Assembly (NCBI GenBank): GCA_964291275.2
Contig: OZ219800.1
Span: forward strand, 930,001-994,000
Source of the DNA: Bin80 sp964291275
Lineage (GTDB): Bacteria; Bacteroidota; Rhodothermia; Rhodothermales; Bin80
Reading direction: 5' to 3'
DNA length: 64,000 bases
This document shows, one piece after another, positions 53,119 to 63,355 of the stretch. Both the position numbers and the translations under genes were made by a program. The stretch's first letter is position 1, and each line of letters starts with the position of its first letter. Below the pieces are notes generated by a model. It saw nothing but the letters and a program-made list of their open reading frames with translations, searched no databases and had not been told where the DNA came from.

Positions 53119-53723
53119 ATATACTCTTGGAAATTCTTGAAGAACGGCTTCTGGAAAGCGTCGCTGTGCTTACGGGCATCCTGTGCGTGTGGTTTAATAT
53201 TCGCCAAAACATCTGGACGTGGCCGGTTGCCATCATCAGCAGTCTGCTTTTTGCCGTTGTGTTCTTTGAGGCCCACCTCTACACCACCATGCTCCTCCAA
53301 GGGTTATTCGTTGGCATATCTATCTATGGATGGCGGAGCTGGCTAACCGGAGGCCCCGAAGGCGGAACCTTGATGGTCACCCGCCTCCGTCCCGTTGTTG
53401 GTTTGATACTTCTTCTTTTGACCCTAATGGGGACCACAGGGTTCACACTGCTGCTCGAATACTTGACAGGATCACCCTACCCACTAACAGAAGGCCTAAC
53501 CACTACACTCAGTGTGATTGCCAGTTGGATGGCAGCCCGTAAAATCCTCGAGAGTTGGCTCGTCTGGATTGTTACTGACGCGATCTATGTTGGTCTCTAT
53601 ATAGCAACTGAACTCTACCCTACACTTCTACTATATACGCTTTACCTCGGTCTGGCCACCACAGGGTATATAGCTTGGAGAACCTCCTACCTGAGCAATA
53701 CCATTCTGCGCGAGGCTACTTGA
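53115..53723 (+). CDS. pnuC: Nicotinamide riboside transporter PnuC
   Basis: A 202-residue membrane protein with about seven helices and PnuC signatures: WFNIRQNIWTWPVAIIS, LYTTMLLQGLFVGISIYGW and WLVWIVTDAIYVGLY. It imports nicotinamide riboside or a related precursor by facilitated diffusion. GTG start overlapping the previous stop. Its 3' end overlaps the convergent DUF1501 gene by 37 bases. Confidence 0.9.
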   Translation: MNILLEILEERLLESVAVLTGILCVWFNIRQNIWTWPVAIISSLLFAVVFFEAHLYTTMLLQGLFVGISIYGWRSWLTGGPEGGTLMVTRLRPVVGLILLLLTLMGTTGFTLLLEYLTGSPYPLTEGLTTTLSVIASWMAARKILESWLVWIVTDAIYVGLYIATELYPTLLLYTLYLGLATTGYIAWRTSYLSNTILREAT

Positions 53724-55324
53724 GTGCCCACACGCAACTGATAGAGATAAGTCCCACTTGGAAGTCCACCAGCATCAAACTGAACCGAGTAATGTCCGGG
53801 AGGCAGCGTCCGGTCCACTAATGTCTTTACCCGTCGACCCGTTACATCAAAAACGTTAAGCGTGACCCTGCCATACGCTCCAAGTTGGTACTCAATAGTC
53901 GTCGCTGGATTGAACGGATTGGGGTAATTCTGATGTAATACAACAGAAATGGGGACTTCAGCTGTACGCTCAGCACCGGTATATATTGGATCAGATGGAT
54001 TGGCAATAACGTCCAGTGGATCGAATGACTCACCCAGAACCTGTGCACTGGTAGGACCTGTGAAACCAAACCAGTGCTGCAACACCGTTGAATAAACGGC
54101 ACGAAAATCAATCCCATACTTGAGATTTCCATGAGCATCCAAATCACGAAGCGAAGGCGCATCGCCTAGGAGCCCACCTTTGACCCCCGGACCAAATAGA
54201 AACAACGGCGCTGCAGTGCCATGATCCGTCCCATCCGAACCGTTCTCGTTTACCCGCCTGCCGAACTCCGAAAAAGTCATGACCAGCACCTCCTTACTGA
54301 GTTCCCCCAAGTCATTGAGGAAGGCATTGACCGTATCCGCCACAGCTCTCAGCAGTGTTGCGTGTCGGCCATACACACTACCCTGGGAACCATGAGTGTC
54401 GAATCCCCCCAAACCAACATGATACACCCGAGCCCCAAGATTCCCTTTGATGAGACGGGCAACCGTAGAAAGTCTCTCGGTGAGATACGCTGGTACAACC
54501 CGCGGATACGAAATAGCGTTGCCCCCCCTCGAAACAGCTTCCTGGACTGCCTTGCCGTAAGTAAATGTGTCATTGGCAATACGGCGCACGAAAGCAACTT
54601 CATTGCCATAAGCGTTGTCGGGAGCAGATTTTTCGTCAAACAACCGACCTGTACGCACAAGCCTCCGAAATACATCCACATTGGCCATGGTCATACCCAT
54701 ACCCTGCTCATGTCCGTCGAACAAGCGCGAAGAAATTCCTCCTACCTGCACAGCTAGAGGATATTCGCGTGGTTTTGTTTCGAAGTCGGGATGACTGAAC
54801 TCCAACTTTCGCCCTACCCATCCGGATGCATCATGCCCGACCGATTCAGTGCCCGACATCCAGTTGTCGGTGCCCTGAAAGTGCGATAGACTTGAATTCT
54901 TATATCCGACTCCCTGGATGATGGCCATCTGCCCATCATCGTAGAGCCCACGCAGCGTTCTCAGCGCAGGATGCAACCCCAACGTGTCCGTCAACGGCAG
55001 GGCTACATTTTTAGGGATAGACAGTGTCGGACGTGCACGAAAATAATAACCATCCTCAATTGGAATAACTGTATTCAGACCGTCATTCCCACCTCCAAGC
55101 TGCAACAGGACCAATATCCTCTCGGAATTATGGCCGTTGAGTATATCCAGCACAGGAGATTTTGCCAGTGCATTGACCGTCGTGGAACCAAGAACTATTG
55201 AGGAGCCAATGGCATGTCCCAGGCTGGTCAGGAAATTCCTTCGTGACCACAGGCTGTGCTCATCCGTATGTGCACAACCGTGCTCCAGGCAGCTTCCAAA
55301 TCGTTCACTTTCGCCGTGCTCCAT
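53687..55324 (-). CDS. DUF1501 protein with C-terminal secretion-sorting domain
   Basis: A ~545-residue protein. The ATG at 55324 (MEHGESERFG) is chosen, five bases after the DUF1800 gene; a longer open frame overlaps that gene. A twin-arginine-like signal (RRNFLTSLG) and hydrophobic segment come first. The DUF1501 body has LGGGNDGLNTVIP, HFQGTDNW, LGGFDTHGSQG and TFSEFGRRVNENGSDGTDHG, a sulfatase-like metal fold. The last ~85 residues are a sorting domain with NYPNPFNPATTIEYQL, typical of type IX-like secretion in the FCB group. Confidence 0.9.
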   Translation of the reverse strand: MEHGESERFGSCLEHGCAHTDEHSLWSRRNFLTSLGHAIGSSIVLGSTTVNALAKSPVLDILNGHNSERILVLLQLGGGNDGLNTVIPIEDGYYFRARPTLSIPKNVALPLTDTLGLHPALRTLRGLYDDGQMAIIQGVGYKNSSLSHFQGTDNWMSGTESVGHDASGWVGRKLEFSHPDFETKPREYPLAVQVGGISSRLFDGHEQGMGMTMANVDVFRRLVRTGRLFDEKSAPDNAYGNEVAFVRRIANDTFTYGKAVQEAVSRGGNAISYPRVVPAYLTERLSTVARLIKGNLGARVYHVGLGGFDTHGSQGSVYGRHATLLRAVADTVNAFLNDLGELSKEVLVMTFSEFGRRVNENGSDGTDHGTAAPLFLFGPGVKGGLLGDAPSLRDLDAHGNLKYGIDFRAVYSTVLQHWFGFTGPTSAQVLGESFDPLDVIANPSDPIYTGAERTAEVPISVVLHQNYPNPFNPATTIEYQLGAYGRVTLNVFDVTGRRVKTLVDRTLPPGHYSVQFDAGGLPSGTYLYQLRVGTQVASRRMVLLR

Positions 55325-55329
55325 GATTC

Positions 55330-56949
55330 CTAGGTGAGCTGATACTCCGGTAACCCGGCTATCCATCTGATGTATTCCATCGTCTGGTACGCGATTCCCT
55401 GTCGGCTTAGCTTCCAACTGTACCATGGAAAACCGCGGAGAAAAATGCGTGTCAGATCCAGGACATAGCCCGGACCATTCTGTATTTCGTCTGGAATTGG
55501 ATGGGTGATCAGATCTCCGGCAAATTCCGGAGGTGCATCGATAGAGATGTCCTCGAGTGGTACAGCCAAAAGGTGTTCGGCTATTGCTACCGGAACTTTA
55601 AATACCGCCATATCGTCATTTTCATCCGCAAGTTCCCGCGCAAGCTTGACACCATTCAAACTGAATATTCCGAATTGAGTCGACTGTAACAGCTGACTGA
55701 GCTGCGACCATCGTTCAGGCAACGAGGATGTCGAAACCCATGTACGATACCCGGGCCAACCGGCGACGCTGGGAGGGTCAAAAATATTCTGAGAAAGGCG
55801 CTCCATCCCGTAACGAATGGTATTCAATCCAGAACGTGGAGGAACACCTTGCCCGAAAGTCCTCAGAATGCCAACAAACATTGCAGCCGGGCTCTTAATT
55901 TGTGCCCCTATCACCTCCTCCGAGTAAAAATGACGGCTGGAGAATAGGGCTTCCAGCACTGGAGCGATTTCAAAATTGTTGTCTAGAAAACATTGGGCAA
56001 GCTGCTCGACGACTGCTTCGTGCGGTGTTACGTAAACGAATTCCTTGTACAGCTTGCGTGCCATGAAGTCAGCAATCTGAGGGGCACGTTCCTCGAAAAG
56101 CATTAGATGCGCCCCCCCAAAGTCAAACCGCTCGGTTCTGCCAAAGATGGTCTTGTTTGTGGCATCCCGCAAACTCTGTACTAAATGCGCCCTGAAATAT
56201 CTATAGTCTACCTGATAGCCTGTCAGTGCTCGCGACAGTTCGACAATATCGTCCTGCGTGTAGTTAGGATTACCATGTTTGTCGAACTGCCCCATGGTGA
56301 AGAGCTCAACGAGCTCCCTTGCATAATTTTCGTTAGGACTTTGCCGTGTACTGAGTCTTCCATCAAGATATATCAGCATCGCAGGATCGATACCAACGGC
56401 AACCACGAAATCCTTGAAGTTCCCCAATGCGTGTTTGCGCAGTGTAGTGAGGTGCTTGTGGGCCAGAATTGCGTAGAAATATGTAGCGCGCTCTGTTGCA
56501 AAGTGATCGTGCCAAAAAAGCGTCATTCGGTCACGTAGACCATTTTCGACCATCTGAGCAAGCCAGATAGCTGAAAGCTCCGCTGCCCAACCAAACTGCT
56601 TGTCAAAATAAGCCTGTTTGATGGTGTCTGATCCACTCCACGGCGGCCAGTCCTGGTGCCAGGAAGGCGGGGCAGGCATCGGGCTTTGAAGTCCATCCTG
56701 CACGATCTGATGTACTGCCTCGGGGGCTAAACGCCCGACAGCCGCTTCTACCTGTGCAATGTTGCCCCCAAATGCGACCCTTCGAAACAGATGCGTGGCC
56801 TCTCGACGTGTCAGAGGCTGGTCATAGGGATCCAAACCCGCATTTGTCTGCACCGGTGCTGACAATATTTCACCTGCTGAGGGCTTTTGCCCACGCTCCT
56901 TAAAGTAATGCCGGAATTTGCGAGGAACTTCGAAAAGAGGATCTAACAC
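55330..56949 (-). CDS. DUF1800 protein
   Basis: A 539-residue protein with the DUF1800 pattern: LTRREATHLFRRVAFGG, MTLFWHDHFATE, YLDGRLSTRQSPNENYARELVELFTMG, AQIKSPAAMFVGILR and PPSVAGWPGYRTW. DUF1800 and DUF1501 genes are adjacent in many phyla and probably act together on an extracellular substrate; the chemistry is unknown. No obvious signal peptide is seen at this start. Confidence 0.9.
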   Translation of the reverse strand: MLDPLFEVPRKFRHYFKERGQKPSAGEILSAPVQTNAGLDPYDQPLTRREATHLFRRVAFGGNIAQVEAAVGRLAPEAVHQIVQDGLQSPMPAPPSWHQDWPPWSGSDTIKQAYFDKQFGWAAELSAIWLAQMVENGLRDRMTLFWHDHFATERATYFYAILAHKHLTTLRKHALGNFKDFVVAVGIDPAMLIYLDGRLSTRQSPNENYARELVELFTMGQFDKHGNPNYTQDDIVELSRALTGYQVDYRYFRAHLVQSLRDATNKTIFGRTERFDFGGAHLMLFEERAPQIADFMARKLYKEFVYVTPHEAVVEQLAQCFLDNNFEIAPVLEALFSSRHFYSEEVIGAQIKSPAAMFVGILRTFGQGVPPRSGLNTIRYGMERLSQNIFDPPSVAGWPGYRTWVSTSSLPERWSQLSQLLQSTQFGIFSLNGVKLARELADENDDMAVFKVPVAIAEHLLAVPLEDISIDAPPEFAGDLITHPIPDEIQNGPGYVLDLTRIFLRGFPWYSWKLSRQGIAYQTMEYIRWIAGLPEYQLT

Positions 56950-57141
56950 AACAACAACTGATTCTAACCGACAGGCAAATTAGTATGGATTCCCAAGATT
57001 ACCCCGTACGCCCAAAATCGGGCTTGGATCAATAACGCATCAACGATGGACGGCGTACACTCCTGCCGTGTTAACCATGCACTCAACATATCCCGACATA
57101 TTCTGAGAGGCGAATCAGTAGATCAACCACAATATTCCGTG

Positions 57142-59517
57142 CTAGAATACAAACGTGTAGGATAACCGGATATCCCTACCCGGTAGTGGTACAAGGCCCT
57201 TCACAAACGATGTGTGCTCCCTTGCCAGGACATTTGTCAAATTCATGCCCTGCAGGGAGATATTCTGAACTGTAGAGCCCAAAATTAAGCGGTACCTTGC
57301 TGTAGCATTGATCATTGTATAGCCATGGGTTTCCTCCTCTCCCGGGAAAACCCGTTCCTGATCGGTCACATGTTTCACGGAGAAGTCAATATCAAAATCG
57401 CCGAACTCGTACCGCAGTCCCGCTCCTACACGCAAGGGAGGCATGCGAGGCAGGTCCTGTTCATTCGCGACTAATCGCCCCCTTACATAATCGCCCCATA
57501 GACGCAGCACCAGGTGCGACGCTTGACCATGCAGCAGCTCAAACCTTGTATCCACTTCCACCCCGGAAATCCTGGCCTCGGCCTGGTTCATCTGGTAGAT
57601 TGGGCTGCCCTCGTCTTCCTGTCCTGTCGGTGCAAGATATATAAAGTCGTCCGTGTGGTTTGTGTATGCGCTGATCGTTGCCTTCAAAGGATCTGCCTGG
57701 ATCTGGCTGGAAAGCGTCACTCCGTTGGTAGTCTCAACCTCAAGATCTTCATTGCCTAATTCCACAACACGTGTTGCTGTGTGCAACCCTCGGGCGTATA
57801 ATTCCGCCACATCCGGCATTTTTGCCGCACGGGCCCAACTGAACGAGAATACAATGCCCTCACTTCTTTCGTAGTTCACGCCTCCACTCAAACTTAAAGC
57901 CGAGAAGGATCTTGCTGTAAGCTCAGATTCTCTTGGGTCATGTGACTGCCATTGCATTCGACCAGCAAACTCAAACCTCAATGCGTCAAGATCAACGCGT
58001 TCAAGCGCAAATATGCCAATACCGGTAGATAACGTGTTTGGCAGATAAGCCTCACTCCCCTCAGTCGTCAATTCACTGTCCTCGATCTGTATGCCGGCAA
58101 CCCCTGTCATATTGCTCGCAAGTACATGATCCACTTCCAAACGACCCTCCAGCTGATCATTGCTCAAAATAGTGCTAAACCCCTCCTCATCTTCTTCGAT
58201 ATGTTCCAGCTCGGCATTTTCGTAGTCGGTGAGCGCGGCCCTGAAGCGTATTCCTCGAAATATCGTGTTGGAGAAGCGGTACGCACCTTCAAGATCATAT
58301 GTCCTGGAGGTTAGGTCTGCCGTCACTTCTTCCACTCCTTCTTCATGGCCTTCTTCCTCATGACCTTCTTCTTCGTGACCTTCTCCTTCCCCCTCTTCAT
58401 GCTCCTCCTCGTGATGAGCATGTCCAGGCACACCATGACTGTTATTATGCATGGTCACGGCACCGCCAAAATATCCACGTCGACCAATCCAGGATAAACC
58501 AAACGATCCTCTTGTCAGCGAACTCCCGGAGTTCTCGACACTTGTTAAATACTCTCCATGCATTTCCTCCTCCTCATGATGTTCCTCTTCTTCATGATGT
58601 TCCTCTTCCTCACCATGTTCATCGTGCTCTTCTTCCGGCGTGAATTCAGGTGTGGCAACATCACCACTTTCGCGCACCAGGGCACGTGCACGCCAGACGA
58701 AATTTCCGAAAGCTCCGGACACATTTCCACCCCCACTCCGCTCATCAGCTACCGATCCAACCCTGCCCATTACGGTTCCTCCAACAAATCCTGTCGGTCG
58801 CTCATTTGGAACCCGACCATCAAGAATGTTTATGACCCCACCAGTTGCATTGCTTCCGTACAACAGCGCACCTGGTCCGCGAATGATCTCAATCCGCCCA
58901 GCATCAAAAGCATCAATATTCACTGCATGATCTGCGCCCTGATCACTAAGATCGCCTGTATCTACGCCCTGTTGAAGAATTTTCACTCTGCTGCCTCCAA
59001 CCCCACCAATAATCGGTCGGCTGATTGCAGGACCAAAATATGTTGATGAAATTCCCGGCATCTCCTTCAAAGATTCGCCTAGGCTAAGCGCACTTGATTC
59101 GACCAGATCCTGATCGGTCAGAACTCCTGCCGGATTAACCAGTTCGGAGCGGGTAAGAGCTATGGGACCTGACGAGACAACAATCTCTTCCATGTGGAAG
59201 TGACGTAAGACTTCAATATCTGCCTCCGTCGTTTCGCCTGCCACAACCGTGACCATCATTGAATTCCGTCCCCAACGCGGGCTCGTAACACGTAGAAGTA
59301 CCGAACCGGAGGGCACCTCCTCAAACACGTACTGTCCAGATTCATCGACTTGCTGGGAGTAGTTCAAACCCACTAGATTAACCGTTGCATCCGTTGCCAC
59401 GGTGCCATCCGTAACATAAACGGTGCCTTCAATACGCCCCCAATCCTGCGCATTCGCAAACTGAAAGGACACCAAAATGGTTACAACGGCAAAAATCAAC
59501 GTATATACTTTTCTCAT
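57142..59517 (-). CDS. TonB-dependent receptor with His/Glu-rich metal-binding loops
   Basis: A 791-residue outer-membrane receptor. Signal peptide to ANAQ, a carboxypeptidase-regulatory-like domain (~25-105), plug domain (~110-235, with RIEIIRGPGALLYGSNATGG) and a 22-strand barrel ending in aromatic YTFVF. Two extracellular loops are packed with His and Glu (residues ~290-325 and ~365-400). This resembles zinc receptors such as ZnuD and suggests uptake of zinc or another transition metal. No periplasmic partners lie nearby. Confidence 0.88.
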   Translation of the reverse strand: MRKVYTLIFAVVTILVSFQFANAQDWGRIEGTVYVTDGTVATDATVNLVGLNYSQQVDESGQYVFEEVPSGSVLLRVTSPRWGRNSMMVTVVAGETTEADIEVLRHFHMEEIVVSSGPIALTRSELVNPAGVLTDQDLVESSALSLGESLKEMPGISSTYFGPAISRPIIGGVGGSRVKILQQGVDTGDLSDQGADHAVNIDAFDAGRIEIIRGPGALLYGSNATGGVINILDGRVPNERPTGFVGGTVMGRVGSVADERSGGGNVSGAFGNFVWRARALVRESGDVATPEFTPEEEHDEHGEEEEHHEEEEHHEEEEMHGEYLTSVENSGSSLTRGSFGLSWIGRRGYFGGAVTMHNNSHGVPGHAHHEEEHEEGEGEGHEEEGHEEEGHEEGVEEVTADLTSRTYDLEGAYRFSNTIFRGIRFRAALTDYENAELEHIEEDEEGFSTILSNDQLEGRLEVDHVLASNMTGVAGIQIEDSELTTEGSEAYLPNTLSTGIGIFALERVDLDALRFEFAGRMQWQSHDPRESELTARSFSALSLSGGVNYERSEGIVFSFSWARAAKMPDVAELYARGLHTATRVVELGNEDLEVETTNGVTLSSQIQADPLKATISAYTNHTDDFIYLAPTGQEDEGSPIYQMNQAEARISGVEVDTRFELLHGQASHLVLRLWGDYVRGRLVANEQDLPRMPPLRVGAGLRYEFGDFDIDFSVKHVTDQERVFPGEEETHGYTMINATARYRLILGSTVQNISLQGMNLTNVLAREHTSFVKGLVPLPGRDIRLSYTFVF

Positions 59518-59990
59518 CGAAAAACCTCTGTCTTGAGCTGAATGATAAGTGACACTTTTGATGGTCTAAAGACCGTCTCTTGACTCCGGGTTGGCTGGCC
59601 GGGAAACATAGGAATTTACGAAAATTTATTTATATGAAATTCCATCCTGCAGACCAGTAGAAAAACCGATGTGGTTTTCGATTCCCTTGTCCCGCTTCCG
59701 TTACAACCTACTTACTCACTGAGGCAGATTCAAAATCCACTTTCCTTGCCCGATGGTTTAATGTAGGGCTGCAATCAACGGGACCATACTTAAATCGTTT
59801 TCACCGAGTCCTGTGTATATTCTGGGGAATCGGAAGCTGGGGCAACACGTTCCCCAGTCGACAGGAAACCGTTTAGTCAGGTCAAATATGAGAGCTCTGT
59901 CCAATCCATTCAGGACTGGTTTAGGACAACCGATAGATGGTGGGCCGGGAAGATAGTTATCAACATTAGATATTAACTCTGGATTTTGTC
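59518..59990. promoter_or_regulatory. Divergent regulatory gap between TonB receptor and aldo/keto reductase
   Basis: A 473-base gap. GGAATTT at 59611-59617 and AAATTCC at 59637-59643 form an inverted repeat around an AT-rich centre about 95 bases upstream of the receptor gene, a possible binding site for a metal regulator. A small palindrome GGTCTAAAGACC lies at 59563-59574. I see no gene here. Confidence 0.35.
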
Positions 59991-60968
59991 ATGGAATACA
60001 CACGTTTGGGAAATACAGGCATCACCGTTTCACGCCTTGCACTTGGATGCATGTCATTCGGAGACCGTTCCTGGCAGCCCTGGCTGTTAGATGACGAGGC
60101 CTCTCAACCATTTTTCAGGCGCGCGATTGAGCTTGGTATCAACTTCTTCGATACGGCCGACATTTATTCCAATGGTGTGAGCGAGGAAATCACAGGCCGT
60201 GCGCTCAAACGCTACGGCAACATGAATGAAATCGTACTGGCCTCAAAAGTATTCTTTCCCCTTAGGGATGCGCCCAATTCTGGAGGGCTCTCGAGGAAGA
60301 ACATTATCCAGTCGTGCGAAGCCAGCCTGCGCAGGTTGGGAGTCGAAACGATTGATCTGTACCAGATTCATCGCTACGATGAGAACACGCCCATCGAAGA
60401 GACTCTTGCCGCCTTGGACATGCTCGTCCAACAGGGCAAGGTGCGCTACATCGGAGCTTCAAGCATGTATGCCTGGCAACTGGCACGCATGCTAGGTACT
60501 GCTGTGTTCAACGGATGGAGCCGGTTTGTCAGTATGCAAAACCACTACAACCTCATGTACCGCGAAGAGGAACGGGAAATGATCCCCCTCTGCCAGGAAG
60601 AAGGACTGGCAGTTCTGCCCTGGTCCCCTCTGGCCCGCGGCTTACTGGCCCGTGCGGAGTCTCTCGAAGATCCACTCTCCACACCACGAGCCAGGAGTGA
60701 TGAGCTTATGCACGAACGCTATACCGCCCCCGAGGACGCCCATGTTATTCATGCTCTGCGAAAACTCGCCGATGAACGCGGGGACCCACCCGCGGAAATA
60801 GCCATGGCATGGCTGTTGTCAAAACCAGGAGTAACGGCTCCCATTGTAGGAGTATCAAAATTGCCCCACCTGGAAAGTGCTGTTCGCAGCGTTTCGCTTG
60901 AGCTCTCTGCCGAAGAGATAGCCAGGCTGGAAGCTCCTTATGTCCCCCATCGTATCCTTGGACATTAG
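59991..60968 (+). CDS. Aldo/keto reductase
   Basis: A 325-residue NADPH-dependent reductase of the YajO/AKR11-12 type. MEYTRLGNTGITVSRLALGCM at the N-terminus, catalytic Asp-Tyr in NFFDTADIYSNG, Lys in LASKVFF and His in YQIHRYDENTPIEETL. It fits reduction of a sugar or a sugar-derived aldehyde, and its end meets that of the aldolase/dehydrogenase gene. Confidence 0.92.
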   Translation: MEYTRLGNTGITVSRLALGCMSFGDRSWQPWLLDDEASQPFFRRAIELGINFFDTADIYSNGVSEEITGRALKRYGNMNEIVLASKVFFPLRDAPNSGGLSRKNIIQSCEASLRRLGVETIDLYQIHRYDENTPIEETLAALDMLVQQGKVRYIGASSMYAWQLARMLGTAVFNGWSRFVSMQNHYNLMYREEEREMIPLCQEEGLAVLPWSPLARGLLARAESLEDPLSTPRARSDELMHERYTAPEDAHVIHALRKLADERGDPPAEIAMAWLLSKPGVTAPIVGVSKLPHLESAVRSVSLELSAEEIARLEAPYVPHRILGH

Positions 60969-63172
60969 CGAAGGAACGCTCCTTTAAGTCCAGCATCGAC
61001 GGTTAGGATTTGTCCTGTGGTTTTTCCAAGCTTGCTGCTGGCCAAAAGCATTGCAGCCTCGGCCTGATCTTTGGCTGTCACGCGCTGCCCGGTGAGCGTT
61101 CGTCCAGCATAATAATCTGCGAGACGCTCGCGCAACGTGTCCGTGGATTCGGTAGAACTGCAGGGCAGCGAATACTTGCGTAAAGAATTGATCACACGCG
61201 CACGTCCGAACATGCTGCTGCCGGCGATGACCGTTGCAGGTGCAATCCCATTAACGCGAATCAAGGGGGCATAGGCAACCGCAAGTTCACGCACCAGATG
61301 ATTGAGTGCACTCTTACTCGTATCGTAAGCCATGCTCCCTGACTTGGGAACGACTCCATTTACACTTCCGGTGAGGACGAGGCTCCCTCGCAGCTCCTGC
61401 GCCTCCCAGATGTTTGCTGCTTCACTGGCCACGATGTAAGGTCCCTTCACATTTACTGCAAACGTTTTGTCCCACGCTGCATCTGGAACACCCCCCGTTG
61501 CATCAGTTCCAGGAAACATCCCTGCTGTGATTATCACATGATCCAGCCCGCCATAAGCCAGAATTGTGGTCTCCATCACCTTGCGAACAGCGGTGCGCTC
61601 CGTTATATCGCAACCCAGACCAATCGCACTTCCGCATCCTGATACCCCGGTTCCTGCTACGCCTATCCCCGCCCCGACAGACTGCAGAATAGTTTCGCTC
61701 ACCTCTTTCGCTGCAGTTTCGTTGAGATCGATGGCAACGATATTCGCCCCTGCGGCCGCCATACGGACTGCTGTCTCCCTACCAATTCCGCTGCCCGCAC
61801 CAAAGATTGCAACAACCTGCCCCGCAAATTCCTTTCCCTGTGGCATTCTGCGAAGCTTGGCCTCTTCCAGTGACCAATATTCAATGTCAAAAGCCTCCTG
61901 TCTCGGTAGAGCAGTGTACGTCGAAACCGCCTCGGCACCTTGCATGACGCCAATGGCTGCACGATAAAATTCTGCTGTTACACGACTCTCACTCTTTGAT
62001 TTACCCCAAGCGATGAGACCAATCCCCGGAATCAGAGTAACCGTAGGTTCCACAGTTCTTATCGGTGGAGAATCTGCATGCCTATGGGACGCGTAATAAG
62101 CTGCATAATCCTTTCGGTATTGCTCAAGGCCTGTATCAAGTGCTACTTTTAGGGCATCAACATCTCCCTGCCTGGAATCCCATTCCACGTAGAGCGGCTT
62201 GATTTTAGTGCGCAGGAAATGATCCGGGCAGGATGTCCCCAACTCCGCGAGACGTGGGGCATCTGCAGAATTCACGAAATCAACGACCTGTGGATCCAGT
62301 TCCAGTGTAGCAATACAGCATTTATGTTGACTGACTCTTCCGCGCAGCCACGGCAGAATGTCCACCAATACAGACTTGCGCGCTGCCCTGTTTAACGCCT
62401 TGTGGCGTACTCCGCCGAACGCATAAGTACCTGCCCCCCGATCGGCGAGATAATTTTCTGCACGCTCGGCAAGTGCTAGGCTGAGGTGGTAGCATGCTTT
62501 ATCGCTCTCTGCCCAGTTGATCAGGCCATGCCCTCCCAGCAATACACCTTTTGCTTCCGGGTATTCTGCACAAACGGCTTGCAGCTTTAACCCAAGCTCA
62601 AAACCCGGCCGCTGCCAGTCAACCCAGATCACATCCGTTCCGTAGATCTCACGTGTTAGCGCAGGGCCATCCGCAGCCGTCGCCAGTGCTATGCAGGCAA
62701 CCGGGTGCGTGTGATCCACATGCGAGAACGGTATAAAGCTGTGCAATGGCGTGTCGATAGAAGGTGCCCGCGTGTTAAGATTAAAAACACAATGCCTATA
62801 TGCCGCAACCATCGCATCTTCGGCCGCAGACTTTACACCTCGTCGAGATTTGCTGTTGTATAGCTGCTGAAGCGCAAGTAATCGGTCCTGATACAATGAT
62901 GCAAAGTTCTTCCGTGTAGCAGTCCGAAGATCACCGCCCGATCCCTTGATCCACAACACGGACACCCTCTCTCCGGTCAACCGATCTTTCTCTTCGAGTT
63001 TGGTGGATGTGTTGCCACCACCTGTGTTGGTGATCCGCCAATCCTGTCCCAATAAATTTGAGCGATAGATGAGACGCTCCACGGGATCAAGCGTATTCGC
63101 GACATGGTCCTCCCAGCGATCAGTGATGTACTTGAAAGTAGAGGGTTCAGGAATGGACAGAGACATCTGCAT
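60965..63172 (-). CDS. Bifunctional class II aldolase/short-chain dehydrogenase
   Basis: A ~735-residue fusion from the ATG at 63172; an open frame upstream lacks homology. Residues ~1-430 are a class II (zinc) aldolase: TNTGGGNTSTKLEEKD, LWIKGSGGDL, FSHVDHTHPVACIAL and GGHGLINW. Residues ~470-735 are an SDR: VAIFGAGSGIGRETAVRMAA, SVNGVVPKSGSMAYDTSK with the Ser-Tyr-Lys set, and a C-terminal VDAGLKGAF. Homologues are annotated as rhamnulose-1-phosphate aldolase/lactaldehyde dehydrogenase, so deoxy-sugar breakdown is the best guess. Confidence 0.9.
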   Translation of the reverse strand: MQMSLSIPEPSTFKYITDRWEDHVANTLDPVERLIYRSNLLGQDWRITNTGGGNTSTKLEEKDRLTGERVSVLWIKGSGGDLRTATRKNFASLYQDRLLALQQLYNSKSRRGVKSAAEDAMVAAYRHCVFNLNTRAPSIDTPLHSFIPFSHVDHTHPVACIALATAADGPALTREIYGTDVIWVDWQRPGFELGLKLQAVCAEYPEAKGVLLGGHGLINWAESDKACYHLSLALAERAENYLADRGAGTYAFGGVRHKALNRAARKSVLVDILPWLRGRVSQHKCCIATLELDPQVVDFVNSADAPRLAELGTSCPDHFLRTKIKPLYVEWDSRQGDVDALKVALDTGLEQYRKDYAAYYASHRHADSPPIRTVEPTVTLIPGIGLIAWGKSKSESRVTAEFYRAAIGVMQGAEAVSTYTALPRQEAFDIEYWSLEEAKLRRMPQGKEFAGQVVAIFGAGSGIGRETAVRMAAAGANIVAIDLNETAAKEVSETILQSVGAGIGVAGTGVSGCGSAIGLGCDITERTAVRKVMETTILAYGGLDHVIITAGMFPGTDATGGVPDAAWDKTFAVNVKGPYIVASEAANIWEAQELRGSLVLTGSVNGVVPKSGSMAYDTSKSALNHLVRELAVAYAPLIRVNGIAPATVIAGSSMFGRARVINSLRKYSLPCSSTESTDTLRERLADYYAGRTLTGQRVTAKDQAEAAMLLASSKLGKTTGQILTVDAGLKGAFLR

Positions 63173-63355
63173 AAGTTTTTGATGGTCGACAACTCCACTG
63201 GGCATAACAGAATGTGATGATGAAACATCCAGTGGTACAAGGAAATAGCACAGAAGCGTCCGCCCGGTCAGGAGTCGATTGATCAGATTCAATCCTGGCA
63301 CCACATGCAGAGAGGTTAAACACATTATCCAGATACACCTCAGAACAACACTGCT

